Below are positions 51,093-60,114 of a stretch of 64,000 bases of DNA, in pieces. The notes under the pieces were generated by a model that was not told the origin of the DNA, made no database searches, and was given only the letters and a program-made list of their open reading frames with translations. Numbering within the stretch: position 1 is the first letter of the stretch; each line of letters begins with the position of its first letter. This DNA is from Raineyella sp. LH-20 (GTDB taxonomy: Bacteria > Actinomycetota > Actinomycetes > Propionibacteriales > Propionibacteriaceae). Both the position numbers and the translations under genes were made by a program. The stretch lies in assembly GCF_033110965.1 (NCBI RefSeq), contig NZ_CP137003.1, forward strand, positions 2,666,001 through 2,730,000, read 5' to 3'.

Positions 51093-53474
51093 TCAGTCGC
51101 GCCGTGGCTCGGCCGAGATCACCGCCAGCACGTGGGCCGGCTGCTGGGGAGTGAGCCGGACGTAGTCATGGGCACCCCAGTCGTACTCCTGGCCGGTCAG
51201 CTCGTCGCGGACCCGCAGCGTGTCGCCCTCGGAGAGGCCGAAGATGCCCATGTCGAGGTGGATCGTCGACTCCTGGGTGTGTTCCGGGTCGAGGTTGATC
51301 GCCACGATGACGGCGTCCTGGCCCTGAGGGGTGTCGGCGGTCTTGACGTACGCGATGACCTGCTCGTTCTCCGAGTTCTGGAAGCGTACGTTGCGCAGCT
51401 GCTGGAGCGCCGGATGGGCCCGGCGGGCGTTGTTGAGCTTGCCGATCAGCGTCGCCAGGTTGGGCTGCTGGTGGAAGTCACGCGGCCGGTACTCGTACTT
51501 CTCCGAGTTCAGGTACTCCTCCGAGCCGGGCCGGACGGCCTCGTGCTCGAAGAGTTCGTAGCCGGAGTACATCCCCCAGCTGGGCGAGCTGGTCGCGGCC
51601 AGCACCGCCCGGATGGTGAATGCCGCCTGCCCGCCGTACTGCAGGAAGGCGTGCAGGATGTCGGGGGTGTTGACGAAGAAGTTCGGCCGCACCCAGGCGG
51701 AGGTGTCGTACGCCAGCTCGTTGACGTACTCCTCGATCTCCCAGCGCTCGGTCCGCCAGGTGAAGTAGGTGTAGCTCTGGTGGAAGCCGATCCGTCCCAG
51801 CGTCTGCAGCATCGCCGGGCGGGTGAACGCCTCGGCGAGGAAGAGCACCTCGGGATTGGTCGCGCGGACCTCGGCGAGCAGCCAGGCCCAGAAGTCGATC
51901 GGCTTGGTGTGCGGATTGTCGACCCGGAAGATCGTCACGCCGTGGGAGATCCACAGCCGGACGATCCGCAGCACCTCCGCGTAGATCCCCTGCGGGTCGC
52001 GGTCGAAGTTGATCGGGTAGATGTCCTGGTACTTCTTCGGCGGGTTCTCGGCGTACGCGATGGTGCCGTCGACCCGTTCGGTGAACCACTCCGGGTGCTC
52101 GGTGACCCAGGGATGGTCGGGCGAGGCCTGCAGCGCCAGGTCGAGGGCCACCTCGAGGCCGAGCTCGTGGGCCCGGCTGACGAACCGGTCGAAGTCGTCG
52201 AAAGTGCCGAGGTCGGGGTGGATCGCGTCGTGACCGCCGGCCGGCGAACCGACCGCCCAGACCGATCCGGGATCACCGGGCTCCGGGGCGAGCGTGTTGT
52301 TGCGACCCTTACGGAAGGCCGTGCCGACCGGGTGGATCGGTGGCAGGTAGACGACGTCGAAGCCCATCGCCGCGGCGTCCTCCAGCCGTTCCATCGACCC
52401 GGCGAAGGTGCCGGAGTGCCAAGTGCCGTCGGCGTCCTGGTAGGCACCCTGGGATCGCGGGAAGAACTCGTACCAGGCGGAGAACAGTGCCCGCTGGCGA
52501 TCCACGAACACCGGGTACTCCGGGGAGGGGGAGACCAGCAGCCGCGGGCCATGGGTGCGCATCGCGCGGCGTACGCCACTGCTCTCGATCAGCTCGATCA
52601 GCTCGTCGGCGGGACGCTCGGCGAGCAGCGCGATCGAGGTGCCGCGCAGGATGGCGGCGTCGCCGCGCCGGCCGGCCTGTTCGGCGCGCAGACCGGCGCC
52701 CTCCAGCAGCAGCCGGCCCTCGGCGCAGACCAGCTCGACGTCGATGCCCTTGGCCAGTTTGATCCGCGCGTTGTGCAGCCAGGTGGCCCACGGGTCGTCC
52801 CAGCCCTCGACCCGGAACCGCCAGGCTCCCTCGGTCGGCAGACTGATCCATGCCTCCCAGCCGTCCAGGCCCGGCGTACCCCACGGCGCCATGTCGGTGC
52901 GGATCTCCTGACCGTCGGGGCCGACCGCGATCACCGAGGCGTTGACCGCGTCGTGGCCCTCGCGCCAGATCGTCGCGCGGACCGGGAAGGACTCACCGAC
53001 CACGGCCTTCGCCGGGTAGGCACCGCCGGCGATCACCGGGGACACCTCGGTGACCGGGATCCGGCCGATCCGGGCGCCGACGGCCGGGGTGCCGGGATCG
53101 ACGGCCGACACAGCGGCCCGCGGCGCGACGGGTGCGGGCAGGTCCCGGGAGAACGCCTCGGCGGTGTGGGCGGCGGCCGGCGCGCTCGTCCGGACGGGTC
53201 CGGCCGTCTCGGTGGGCTTCGCGGTCTCGGTCCGCTTGGCGGCGGCGGTGGGCTTCGTGCCCGACACCGTGGCCGCGGTGCGCGTGGATGCCGACTTCTT
53301 GGCGGACTTCTTGGCCGCCGGGCGCTTGGCTGCCGAGCTCTTGGTCGCCGAGCTCTTGGTCGTGGAGCTCTTGGCCGCGGGGGTCCTGGGGGTCGCCGTG
53401 GGTGCGGTGCCCTCGGCGTCCGTGGCGGGCGAGATCGGGGTGCTGGACTCGTCGGAAGGCTGCTGCGGGGTCAC
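51093..53474 (-). CDS. glgE: Alpha-1,4-glucan:maltose-1-phosphate maltosyltransferase with basic N-terminal extension
   Basis: Extends alpha-1,4-glucan with maltose from maltose-1-phosphate, the defining step of the GlgE pathway. Of the 793 residues, about 115-793 match the family: an immunoglobulin-like domain with E-V-S-P-V-I-A-G-G, the GH13 barrel with the nucleophile Asp near residue 519 in F-R-V-D-N-P-H-T-K-P, acid Glu near 548 in L-A-E-A-F-T-R-P, and the C-terminal beta domain. The first ~110 residues are an addition rich in Lys, Ala, Ser and Thr resembling histone-H1-like tails. GTG 53474 with TAGGTT 6 nt upstream. Confidence 0.95.
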   Translation of the reverse strand: MTPQQPSDESSTPISPATDAEGTAPTATPRTPAAKSSTTKSSATKSSAAKRPAAKKSAKKSASTRTAATVSGTKPTAAAKRTETAKPTETAGPVRTSAPAAAHTAEAFSRDLPAPVAPRAAVSAVDPGTPAVGARIGRIPVTEVSPVIAGGAYPAKAVVGESFPVRATIWREGHDAVNASVIAVGPDGQEIRTDMAPWGTPGLDGWEAWISLPTEGAWRFRVEGWDDPWATWLHNARIKLAKGIDVELVCAEGRLLLEGAGLRAEQAGRRGDAAILRGTSIALLAERPADELIELIESSGVRRAMRTHGPRLLVSPSPEYPVFVDRQRALFSAWYEFFPRSQGAYQDADGTWHSGTFAGSMERLEDAAAMGFDVVYLPPIHPVGTAFRKGRNNTLAPEPGDPGSVWAVGSPAGGHDAIHPDLGTFDDFDRFVSRAHELGLEVALDLALQASPDHPWVTEHPEWFTERVDGTIAYAENPPKKYQDIYPINFDRDPQGIYAEVLRIVRLWISHGVTIFRVDNPHTKPIDFWAWLLAEVRATNPEVLFLAEAFTRPAMLQTLGRIGFHQSYTYFTWRTERWEIEEYVNELAYDTSAWVRPNFFVNTPDILHAFLQYGGQAAFTIRAVLAATSSPSWGMYSGYELFEHEAVRPGSEEYLNSEKYEYRPRDFHQQPNLATLIGKLNNARRAHPALQQLRNVRFQNSENEQVIAYVKTADTPQGQDAVIVAINLDPEHTQESTIHLDMGIFGLSEGDTLRVRDELTGQEYDWGAHDYVRLTPQQPAHVLAVISAEPRRD
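53280..53400. repeat. Imperfect short repeats encoding the Lys/Ala/Ser/Thr tail of GlgE
   Basis: Recurring (G)AGCTCTTGG(T/C)CG units on the plus strand, read on the minus strand as A-A-K-S-S and related pentapeptides. This region gives the basic, low-complexity N-terminal part of GlgE. Confidence 0.7.
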
Positions 53475-53480
53475 GGGACC

Positions 53481-53486
53481 AACCTA
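53481..53486 (-). promoter_or_regulatory. Candidate -10 of the glgE-treS-mak-glgB operon (leaderless)
   Basis: TAGGTT on the minus strand with 6 nt to the GTG at 53474. Confidence 0.5.
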
Positions 53487-53569
53487 GCGGGGACCGGGCC
53501 GCCGGCACAGGCACAACCTGCAGGACGTCATCGGGTCGTCGTCAGGATGCCCCTCGGCCGGGTCCTCGT

Positions 53570-53585
53570 TGTGGTCAGCAACACA
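53570..53585. promoter_or_regulatory. CRP-like site upstream of glgP (8 of 10 match)
   Basis: TGTGG-TCAGCA-ACACA departs from TGTGA-N6-TCACA at two positions. Its centre is about 48 bp upstream of the proposed glgP start, nearly the same distance as the perfect site from the gene at 7565. Confidence 0.3.
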
Positions 53586-53612
53586 GGACTCGATCCGCGG
53601 GTGTAGCGTCGG

Positions 53613-53618
53613 TAGGGT
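53613..53618 (+). promoter_or_regulatory. Candidate -10 of glgP (leaderless)
   Basis: TAGGGT, 7 nt before the GTG at 53626. Confidence 0.5.
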
Positions 53619-53625
53619 TTGCGCC

Positions 53626-56181
53626 GTGCGAGCTATTCGACGTTTCATCGTTCATCCCGTGCTTCCCGAGCCGCTGAAGCCGCTCGAGGACCTGGCCCGG
53701 AACCTCTGCTGGTACTGGAACGAGCCGACCAAGGAACTCTTCCGAGCGATGGATCCCGCGCTCTGGGAGGCCACCGGCCAGGACCCGCGCAAGCTCCTCT
53801 CCCGGATCGACGCGAGGCGCCTCACTGCGCTCGCGGCGGACGCTCGGTTCACCCGCAAGGTCGAACAGGCCCGGCGCGACCTCGAGGACTACCTCACCGG
53901 GGACCGTTGGTACCAGCGGTTCGCCGCGGAGAACGAGGGCGCCCCGGAGCGGATCGCCTACTTCTCGGCCGAGTTCGGCGTCGCCGAGGTGTTGCCCCAG
54001 TACTCCGGCGGTCTCGGCATCCTGGCCGGTGACCACCTGAAGGCGGCCTCGGACTCCGGCATCCCGATCATCGGCGTCGGCCTGTTCTACCAGCACGGCT
54101 ACTTCCGGCAGTCGCTGGACGCCCAGGGCTGGCAGCAGGAGCGCTACCCGATGCTCGCCCCGCTCGACCTCCCGCTCACGCTGCTGCGCGACGCGGACGA
54201 CCAGCCGGTGACCGTCGAGGTCCCGCTGCGCCAGGAGACCTACCGGGCCCAGATCTGGGTCGCGAACGTCGGCCGGGTGCCGCTGCTGCTGCTCGACTCG
54301 ATCGTCGACGGCAACTCGGACGCCGCCAAGGCCGTCACCGACCGCCTCTACGGCGGCGGGGTCGACCATCGGCTGGCCCAGGAGGTGCTGCTGGGCATCG
54401 GCGGCGTCCGGGCGTTGCGCGCGTACTGCCGGATCACCGGGGAGCCGAGCCCGACCGTCTACCACGCGAACGAGGGCCACGCCGGCTTCCTCGGCCTGGA
54501 GCGGATCCGCGAGTACATGAACGACGGCATCGACGTCGACACCGCCGTCGAGCGCACCCGGGCCGGCTCGCTGTTCACCACCCACACCCCGGTCCCCGCC
54601 GGGATCGACCGGTTCCCGCGTGACCTGGTCGCCGACCAGTTCCGCAACTTCGGCCCGCTGCCGCTGGACCGCATCATGGCGTTCGGCACCGAGGACTATG
54701 TCGGGGGTGACCGCGGCGTGTTCAACATGGCCGTGCTCGGCTTCCGGCTCGGACAGCGCGCCAACGGCGTGTCCGAGCTGCACGGTGAGGTCTCCCGGCA
54801 GATGTTCCAGGGGCTGTGGCCGTCCTTCGACGTCTCGGAGGTGCCGATCGGCTCGGTCACGAACGGCGTCCACCACCGGACCTGGATCCACCCCGATCTG
54901 CTCGAGCTGCTGGCCACCCCCACCTCGGACAGCGACACGGTGATCGACGGGTACGACTGGTCCGGCCTGGACCGCGTCGACGACACCACCATCTGGTCCC
55001 TCAAGCAGCGGATGCGTGGTGGCCTGGTCCGGATGGCCCGGGAGCGGCTCGCCGCGTCACTGAAGGCGCGCGGGCTGTCCGGCAACTCCGAGTGGGTCGA
55101 GCGGGCCCTGGACCCGAACATCCTGACCTTCGGCTTCGCCCGGCGTGCCGCGTCGTACAAGCGGCTGACACTGATGCTGCGCGATCCGGAGCGGCTGAAG
55201 CGCCTGCTCAACGACCCGGAACGGCCGATCCAGATCGTCATCGCCGGCAAGGCCCACCCGGCCGACAACATCGGCAAAGGCCTGATCCAGGAGATGGTCC
55301 GCTTCGCCGACGCCGCCGACGTCCGCGAGCGACTGGTCTTCCTGCCCGACTACGACATGTCGCTGGCCCGGCCGCTCTATCCGGGCTGTGACGTGTGGAT
55401 CAACAACCCGCTGCGACCGCAGGAGGCCTGTGGCACGTCCGGGATGAAGGCCGCGATGAACGGCGCCGCCAACCTGTCGGTCCGTGACGGCTGGTGGGAC
55501 GAGTGGTACGACCCGAAGTTCGGCTGGGAGATCCCCTCGGTGGAGAACGTCGCCAGCGCCGACCAGCGCGACGCCCAGGAGGCGGCGGCGCTCTACGACA
55601 TCATCGAGAACGAGATCGTCCCGCGGTTCTACACCCGCGACGCCAACGGCCTGCCGACGGCGTGGATCGCCATGATCCGCGACATCATGTCCGGCCTGAC
55701 GCCGAAGATCCTCGCCTCCCGGATGGTCCGCGAGTACACCGAGACGATGTACCTGCCCACCGCCCGATCCTCGGCGAAGATGACCGAGGCCGGCGCCGCC
55801 GCCGAGACCGCCGCGTGGAAGCAGCGGATCCGCACCGCGTGGCCGCAGGTCAACGTCTCCCGGGTCGAGGGCCTGGACGCCGGGTCGCGCGCGTTGGGCT
55901 CCGAGCTGAGCCTGAACGCCGTCGTACGCCTCGGTGAACTGACCCCCGACGACGTCGAGGTGCAGATGGTGCTGGGCATGGTGGACGACGACGACGAACT
56001 GCACGAGATCGTCATCCATCCGGCGCTCGCCGGGGACCGGGTCGACGGTGGGGTGCGCTACTCCGCGGTGATCCCGCTGGAATCGGCCGGCTCGGTCGGC
56101 GTCACCTGTCGGGTCGTCCCCAAGCGGGACGGTCTGGCCACCATCGCCGAGATGGGCCTGGCGACGGTGTCGACGGACTGA
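53626..56181 (+). CDS. glgP: Alpha-glucan phosphorylase (GT35)
   Basis: Releases glucose-1-phosphate from glycogen-like glucan. The 851-residue product has the N-terminal DUF3417 domain (about 10-120) of the short-phosphorylase branch, the G-G-L-G-I-L-A-G-D-H motif, and the PLP lysine K608 in G-T-S-G-M-K-A-A-M-N-G. The GTG at 53626 is preceded by TAGGGT at leaderless spacing and matches the family N-terminus (V-R-A-I-R-R-F-x-V). It is divergent from the glgE operon, with possible CRP-like control between. The stop lies in a 16-bp tandem repeat and is followed by a bidirectional hairpin. Confidence 0.94.
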   Translation: MRAIRRFIVHPVLPEPLKPLEDLARNLCWYWNEPTKELFRAMDPALWEATGQDPRKLLSRIDARRLTALAADARFTRKVEQARRDLEDYLTGDRWYQRFAAENEGAPERIAYFSAEFGVAEVLPQYSGGLGILAGDHLKAASDSGIPIIGVGLFYQHGYFRQSLDAQGWQQERYPMLAPLDLPLTLLRDADDQPVTVEVPLRQETYRAQIWVANVGRVPLLLLDSIVDGNSDAAKAVTDRLYGGGVDHRLAQEVLLGIGGVRALRAYCRITGEPSPTVYHANEGHAGFLGLERIREYMNDGIDVDTAVERTRAGSLFTTHTPVPAGIDRFPRDLVADQFRNFGPLPLDRIMAFGTEDYVGGDRGVFNMAVLGFRLGQRANGVSELHGEVSRQMFQGLWPSFDVSEVPIGSVTNGVHHRTWIHPDLLELLATPTSDSDTVIDGYDWSGLDRVDDTTIWSLKQRMRGGLVRMARERLAASLKARGLSGNSEWVERALDPNILTFGFARRAASYKRLTLMLRDPERLKRLLNDPERPIQIVIAGKAHPADNIGKGLIQEMVRFADAADVRERLVFLPDYDMSLARPLYPGCDVWINNPLRPQEACGTSGMKAAMNGAANLSVRDGWWDEWYDPKFGWEIPSVENVASADQRDAQEAAALYDIIENEIVPRFYTRDANGLPTAWIAMIRDIMSGLTPKILASRMVREYTETMYLPTARSSAKMTEAGAAAETAAWKQRIRTAWPQVNVSRVEGLDAGSRALGSELSLNAVVRLGELTPDDVEVQMVLGMVDDDDELHEIVIHPALAGDRVDGGVRYSAVIPLESAGSVGVTCRVVPKRDGLATIAEMGLATVSTD

Positions 56182-56236
56182 GGGGTCGACGGACTGAGGG
56201 GTCGACGGACTGATCTGGACTGATCCGGACTGATCC
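56169..56236. repeat. Two adjoining tandem repeats spanning the glgP stop codon
   Basis: GTCGACGGACTGAGGG occurs at 56169-56184 and 56185-56200, with a partial third at 56201-56213. It is followed by a 10-bp repeat (TCTGGACTGA, TCCGGACTGA) at 56214-56233. The first unit contains the TGA of glgP. Confidence 0.9.
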
Positions 56237-56243
56237 GACGAGG

Positions 56244-56275
56244 AGTGGCCGGTGCCCGAGGGGGCACCGGCCACT
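56244..56275. terminator. Bidirectional hairpin between glgP and glgX
   Basis: Perfect 14-bp stem: AGTGGCCGGTGCCC (56244-56257) with GGGCACCGGCCACT (56262-56275), loop GAGG. Convergent genes flank it. Confidence 0.8.
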
Positions 56276-56353
56276 TCGCGTGTCAGGTCAGCGGGTCGGT
56301 CGGTCGACTCGTCGGCTCGGCGAGCGGCGGACCGTCAGGAGCCCGGCCAGGGT

Positions 56354-58603
56354 TCAGACCCCGACGCCGAGTGCCTCCGCGCCGGAGGGCGCGGGATCGA
56401 CCGGGTCGTCGGCGCTGTCGTCACCCACGGCGGGCCCGTCGGTGCCAGGTCCACCGGCCGCGGTCGGGGTGCTGGCCGCCCCTGCAGGCGTCGTGACGGA
56501 CGCCGGCCGGTCGGGCAGTTCGACCTGGAGGACCACCACCGTGCGGGCCGGGATCCGCAGCCGGGTGTCGGCGGGCAGCCGCCCGTCGGGCAGCTCGTCG
56601 GGCAGCCCGGTGTGGGCCACCACCTGGTAGCCCAGCGCCCAGGGACCACCCGGCAGCGGCACGTCCTCCGGCTCCTCGCCGCCGTGGATCCAGACCAGGA
56701 AACCCTCCTGGAGGTCGGAGACGTACATCCCGAGGGTGCGGCGGCTGCCGTCGCGCCAGTCCTCGTCGTCCATCTCGACGTCCTCGCCGTCGAACCAGGC
56801 GAGGTTCTTGCGGCCGAGCTCGGCGCCGGTCGCGTCCACCACGAACTCGCCGTTGCGCCAGTCCTGCGGGCGCAACACCGGGTGCGCGGCGCGCAGCCCG
56901 GTGAACGTACGCGTCACGTCGAGCACGTCGCCCCAGCTCTCGGCGGTGTCCCAGTGCACCCAGGAGATGGGGGAGTCCTGGCAGTAGGCGTTGTTGTTTC
57001 CCAGTTGGGTCCGGCCGATCTCGTCGCCGGCGGTGATCATCGGCACCCCGGTGGCGATCAGCAGGTTCGCCATCATGTTGCGCACCTGGCGGTGGCGCAG
57101 CGCGACGATCTCCGGATCGTCGGTCTCGCCCTCCACGCCGCAGTTCCACGACCGGTTGTCGTCGGAGCCGTCCCGGTTGGCCTCGCCGTTGGCGTTGTTG
57201 TGCTTGACGTCGTACGTCACCAGGTCGCGCAGCGTGAAGCCGTCGTGGGCGGTGACGAAGTTGACCGAGGCCTCCGGCCGGCGTCCGGAGTGCTGGAAGA
57301 GTTCACCGGAGCCGGACAGTCGGGTGGCGAGTTCCTGCACCCCGTGCACCGCGTTGCGCCAGAAGTCGCGGGTGTGGCCGCGGAAGCGGTCGTTCCACTC
57401 GCTCCAGCCCGGCCCCCAGGCGCCGACCTGGTAGCCGTACGGGCCCATGTCCCACGGTTCGGCGATCATCTTGATGTCGCGCAGCACCGGGTCGGCGGCG
57501 ACCAGCTTCTTGAACGGGTGGTCCTGAGCGACGTAGTGCTTCTCGTTGCGGATCAGCTCGGTGGCCAGGTCGAAGCGGAAGCCGTCGACGCCCATCTCGG
57601 TCACCCAGTAGCGCAGCGAGTCCATGATCATCTGCAGCACGCCGGGCTGGGAGGTGTCGACGGAGTTGCCGCAGCCGGTGACGTCGTAGTCGTTGTGCAG
57701 GTCGGAGGTCAGCCGGTAGTAGGCGCCGTGGTCGAGGCCTCGCCAGGCCAGCGTCGGGCCCTCGTGCCCGCCCTCGCCGGTGTGGTTGTAGACCACGTCG
57801 AGGATGACCTCGATGCCGGCCTCGTGCAGCGCACTGACCATCGCCTTGAACTCCGCGACCTGCTCGCCACGGGTGCCGACCGAGGCGTACGCCGCATGCG
57901 GGGCGAAGTAGCCCAGGGTGTTGTAGCCCCAGTAGTTGGACAGCCCCCGGCCGACGATGAACGGCTCGGAGACGAAGTGGTGGACCGGGAGCAGCTCGAT
58001 CGCCGTCACGCCGATGTCGACCAGGTGCTGGATCACCGCCGGGTAGGCGATGCCGCCGTACGTGCCACGCAGGTGCTCGGGGACCGCCGGATGCAGGTGG
58101 GTGAGGCCCTTGACGTGAGCCTCGTAGATCACCGACTCCGTCATCATCCGCCGCCGGGCGACCGGGGTGGGCGGCGGGGTGTCGGCCACCACGACGCTGA
58201 GCGGCACCGAGGCGAAGGAGTCCATCGGATCGGGTAGGTAGTCCGACTCCGCGGTGTGGTCGAGGATCGGCCCCGAGTAGTCGACGCCGCCGGTGATCGC
58301 CCGGGCGTACGGGTCGAGCAGCAGCTTGGCCGGGTTGAACCGCTCGCCGGTCTTCGGTGACCAGTCGCCGTGCACCCGGTAGCCGTACTGCTGGCCGGCG
58401 ACCACGCCGGGGACGAAGACGGTCCACACGCCGTCCTCGTTCCTGTCCATGTCGTGGTTCTGCTGGGAGCGGTCGGCAGCTACGAGCGCCAGTTCGACCC
58501 GGGTGGCGCGGGGCGCCCACAGGCTGAAACGGGCACCGCCGGCGAGCAGACGTGCGCCGAGCACGCTGGAGTCGATCGGGGCGGTGAGTGTGACGCCACT
58601 CAT
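56354..58603 (-). CDS. glgX: Glycogen debranching enzyme GlgX/TreX
   Basis: Hydrolyses alpha-1,6 branches left by GlgP. The 749-residue isoamylase-type GH13 protein has an N-terminal CBM48 domain (R-F-S-L-W-A-P-R-A-T-R-V-E-L), the catalytic Asp in G-F-R-F-D-L-A-T-E, Glu in M-I-A-E-P-W-D, and H-N-N-A-N-G-E-A-N-R-D-G, the GlgX signature. A proline/alanine/threonine-rich tail of about 55 residues follows the C-terminal beta domain. The ATG at 58603 has AGGAGGA about 8 nt upstream; longer open frames upstream are not supported. Confidence 0.94.
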   Translation of the reverse strand: MSGVTLTAPIDSSVLGARLLAGGARFSLWAPRATRVELALVAADRSQQNHDMDRNEDGVWTVFVPGVVAGQQYGYRVHGDWSPKTGERFNPAKLLLDPYARAITGGVDYSGPILDHTAESDYLPDPMDSFASVPLSVVVADTPPPTPVARRRMMTESVIYEAHVKGLTHLHPAVPEHLRGTYGGIAYPAVIQHLVDIGVTAIELLPVHHFVSEPFIVGRGLSNYWGYNTLGYFAPHAAYASVGTRGEQVAEFKAMVSALHEAGIEVILDVVYNHTGEGGHEGPTLAWRGLDHGAYYRLTSDLHNDYDVTGCGNSVDTSQPGVLQMIMDSLRYWVTEMGVDGFRFDLATELIRNEKHYVAQDHPFKKLVAADPVLRDIKMIAEPWDMGPYGYQVGAWGPGWSEWNDRFRGHTRDFWRNAVHGVQELATRLSGSGELFQHSGRRPEASVNFVTAHDGFTLRDLVTYDVKHNNANGEANRDGSDDNRSWNCGVEGETDDPEIVALRHRQVRNMMANLLIATGVPMITAGDEIGRTQLGNNNAYCQDSPISWVHWDTAESWGDVLDVTRTFTGLRAAHPVLRPQDWRNGEFVVDATGAELGRKNLAWFDGEDVEMDDEDWRDGSRRTLGMYVSDLQEGFLVWIHGGEEPEDVPLPGGPWALGYQVVAHTGLPDELPDGRLPADTRLRIPARTVVVLQVELPDRPASVTTPAGAASTPTAAGGPGTDGPAVGDDSADDPVDPAPSGAEALGVGV

Positions 58604-58811
58604 GGAAGACGTCCTCCTGGTCGGGTGGGGGCGGTCCGTCGGGCCGGTGGCCCGCCGGGGTCCGTCCCGCCGGGGCTGGGTCCCGGGGCGTACGTCGGCC
58701 CGGTAGGCTGCTGCGTCGCCGTCTGTCCTGACAGTCGGACTGCGGGACCTTCCCCTCGGGGTCACCACGGACCGGGTCCGGACAAACGCCAGGCAAGGAT
58801 ACCGTACAGAG
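58604..58811. promoter_or_regulatory. Divergent promoter region, glgX / cysteine desulfurase
   Basis: Contains TAGGCT at 58704-58709 and TACCGT at 58800-58805 on the plus strand. The latter is 6 nt from the GTG of the desulfurase gene and is preferred. No clear operator or hairpin could be assigned to glgX. Confidence 0.4.
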
Positions 58812-60068
58812 GTGATTCCTGGGATCCGTAGCGAGCAGCGGCGTGCCGATTCCGAGCGCCAGGTCGGTCGCGAGCGCCGTGTTTACCTTGATCATGCCGC
58901 CACCAGTCCGCTCACCCCGGGCGCCGCGCGGGCGATGGCCGCGCAGCTGGACCTGGTCGGCAATGCGTCCAGCCTGCACACCAGCGGCCGGGCCGCCCGC
59001 CGGGTGCTGGAGGACGCCCGGGAGGAACTCGCCGCGGCCGTCGGCGCCCACCCGTCGGAGGTGGTCTTCACCTCCGGCGGCACCGAGGCCGACAACCTGG
59101 CCGTGCACGGCTCCTGGATCGCTCGCCGGACGGCCGGTCCCGGCGAGGTGGCGGGCCGTCCCCGGGTGGTGGTCAGCGCGATCGAGCACCATGCGCTGCA
59201 TGACCTGGTGCCGGCCCTGGAGCGCGACGGCGCGGAGGTCGTCCGGCTGCCGGTCCGCCCCGACGGAGTGGTGGATCCCGACGCGATCCGGGCCGCCCTG
59301 GCCGGGCAGCCGGGCCGGGCCACCGCGGTCGGCTCGCTGATGGGGGTGAACAACGAGACCGGCGCCGCGCAGCCGGTCGACGTGCTCGCCGAGGCGTGTC
59401 GTACGGCCGGTGCCTGGTCGCACTCGGACGCGGTGCAGGCCTTCGGTCACGTCCCGTTCGATTTCGCCGCCAGCGGTCTCGATCTGGCGTCACTCTCGGC
59501 ACACAAGGTGGGCGGGCCGGTGGGGATCGGCGCGCTGCTGGTCCGCCGTGGCGTGTCGCCGGCGCCGATCGTCTTCGGCGGCGGGCAGGAGCGCGGCGTA
59601 CGCTCCGGCACCCTGGCCCCGGTGCTGGCGGTCGGCTTCGCGGCCGCCGCCTCCGAGGCCGCTGCCGAGCTGTCCGCCCGGGCCGCCCGCTGGGGCCGGC
59701 TGCGCGCCCGACTGCTGGCCGGTCTGGCCGGTCTGCCCCGGGTCCGGCCGCTGCTGCCGCCGGCGGCCAGCCCGGCCATCCTCACCGTCGCCTTCGAGGG
59801 CTGCGAGGCCGACGACCTGCTCCTGCTGCTGGATGCTGCGGGCATCGACGCCTCGGTCGGGTCGGCCTGCAGCGCCGGGGTGAGCGACACCAGCCACGTG
59901 CTGCTGGCGATGGGGATGCCCACGGCGGCCGCCCGGTCCTGCCTGCGGTTCTCCTTCGGCGCGACCAGCGGCGAGGGCGACGTGGACGCGCTGCTGGCGG
60001 CCCTGCCCGACGCCCTGGCCAAGGCCCGCCGGGCGCTGGGTGGGGGAGCTACCATCGACGCGCACTGA
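58812..60068 (+). CDS. Cysteine desulfurase (NifS/IscS family)
   Basis: PLP enzyme that takes sulfur from cysteine for Fe-S clusters or tRNA thiolation. The 418-residue product has [10 protein letters not shown] at the start of the fold, the H-H-A-L (PLP-stacking His) segment, the PLP lysine K232 in S-A-H-K-V-G-G-P, and the persulfide Cys353 in G-S-A-C-S-A-G. Its position directly before mnmA suggests its main client is tRNA 2-thiolation. The GTG at 58812 has TACCGT 6 nt upstream. A basic 20-residue N-terminal extension precedes the fold, so a start further in cannot be excluded. Confidence 0.9.
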   Translation: MIPGIRSEQRRADSERQVGRERRVYLDHAATSPLTPGAARAMAAQLDLVGNASSLHTSGRAARRVLEDAREELAAAVGAHPSEVVFTSGGTEADNLAVHGSWIARRTAGPGEVAGRPRVVVSAIEHHALHDLVPALERDGAEVVRLPVRPDGVVDPDAIRAALAGQPGRATAVGSLMGVNNETGAAQPVDVLAEACRTAGAWSHSDAVQAFGHVPFDFAASGLDLASLSAHKVGGPVGIGALLVRRGVSPAPIVFGGGQERGVRSGTLAPVLAVGFAAAASEAAAELSARAARWGRLRARLLAGLAGLPRVRPLLPPAASPAILTVAFEGCEADDLLLLLDAAGIDASVGSACSAGVSDTSHVLLAMGMPTAAARSCLRFSFGATSGEGDVDALLAALPDALAKARRALGGGATIDAH

Positions 60069-60114
60069 TGGTGGGATCACGGATCCGACGGGACCGGACG
60101 GGAGGAGCACGGCG

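Noticed and set aside
58704-58709. TAGGCT as the promoter of the cysteine desulfurase
   Set aside because: It would give a 95-nt leader, whereas TACCGT at 58800 lies at the same 6-nt spacing used by many genes here. A second start is possible but not needed.
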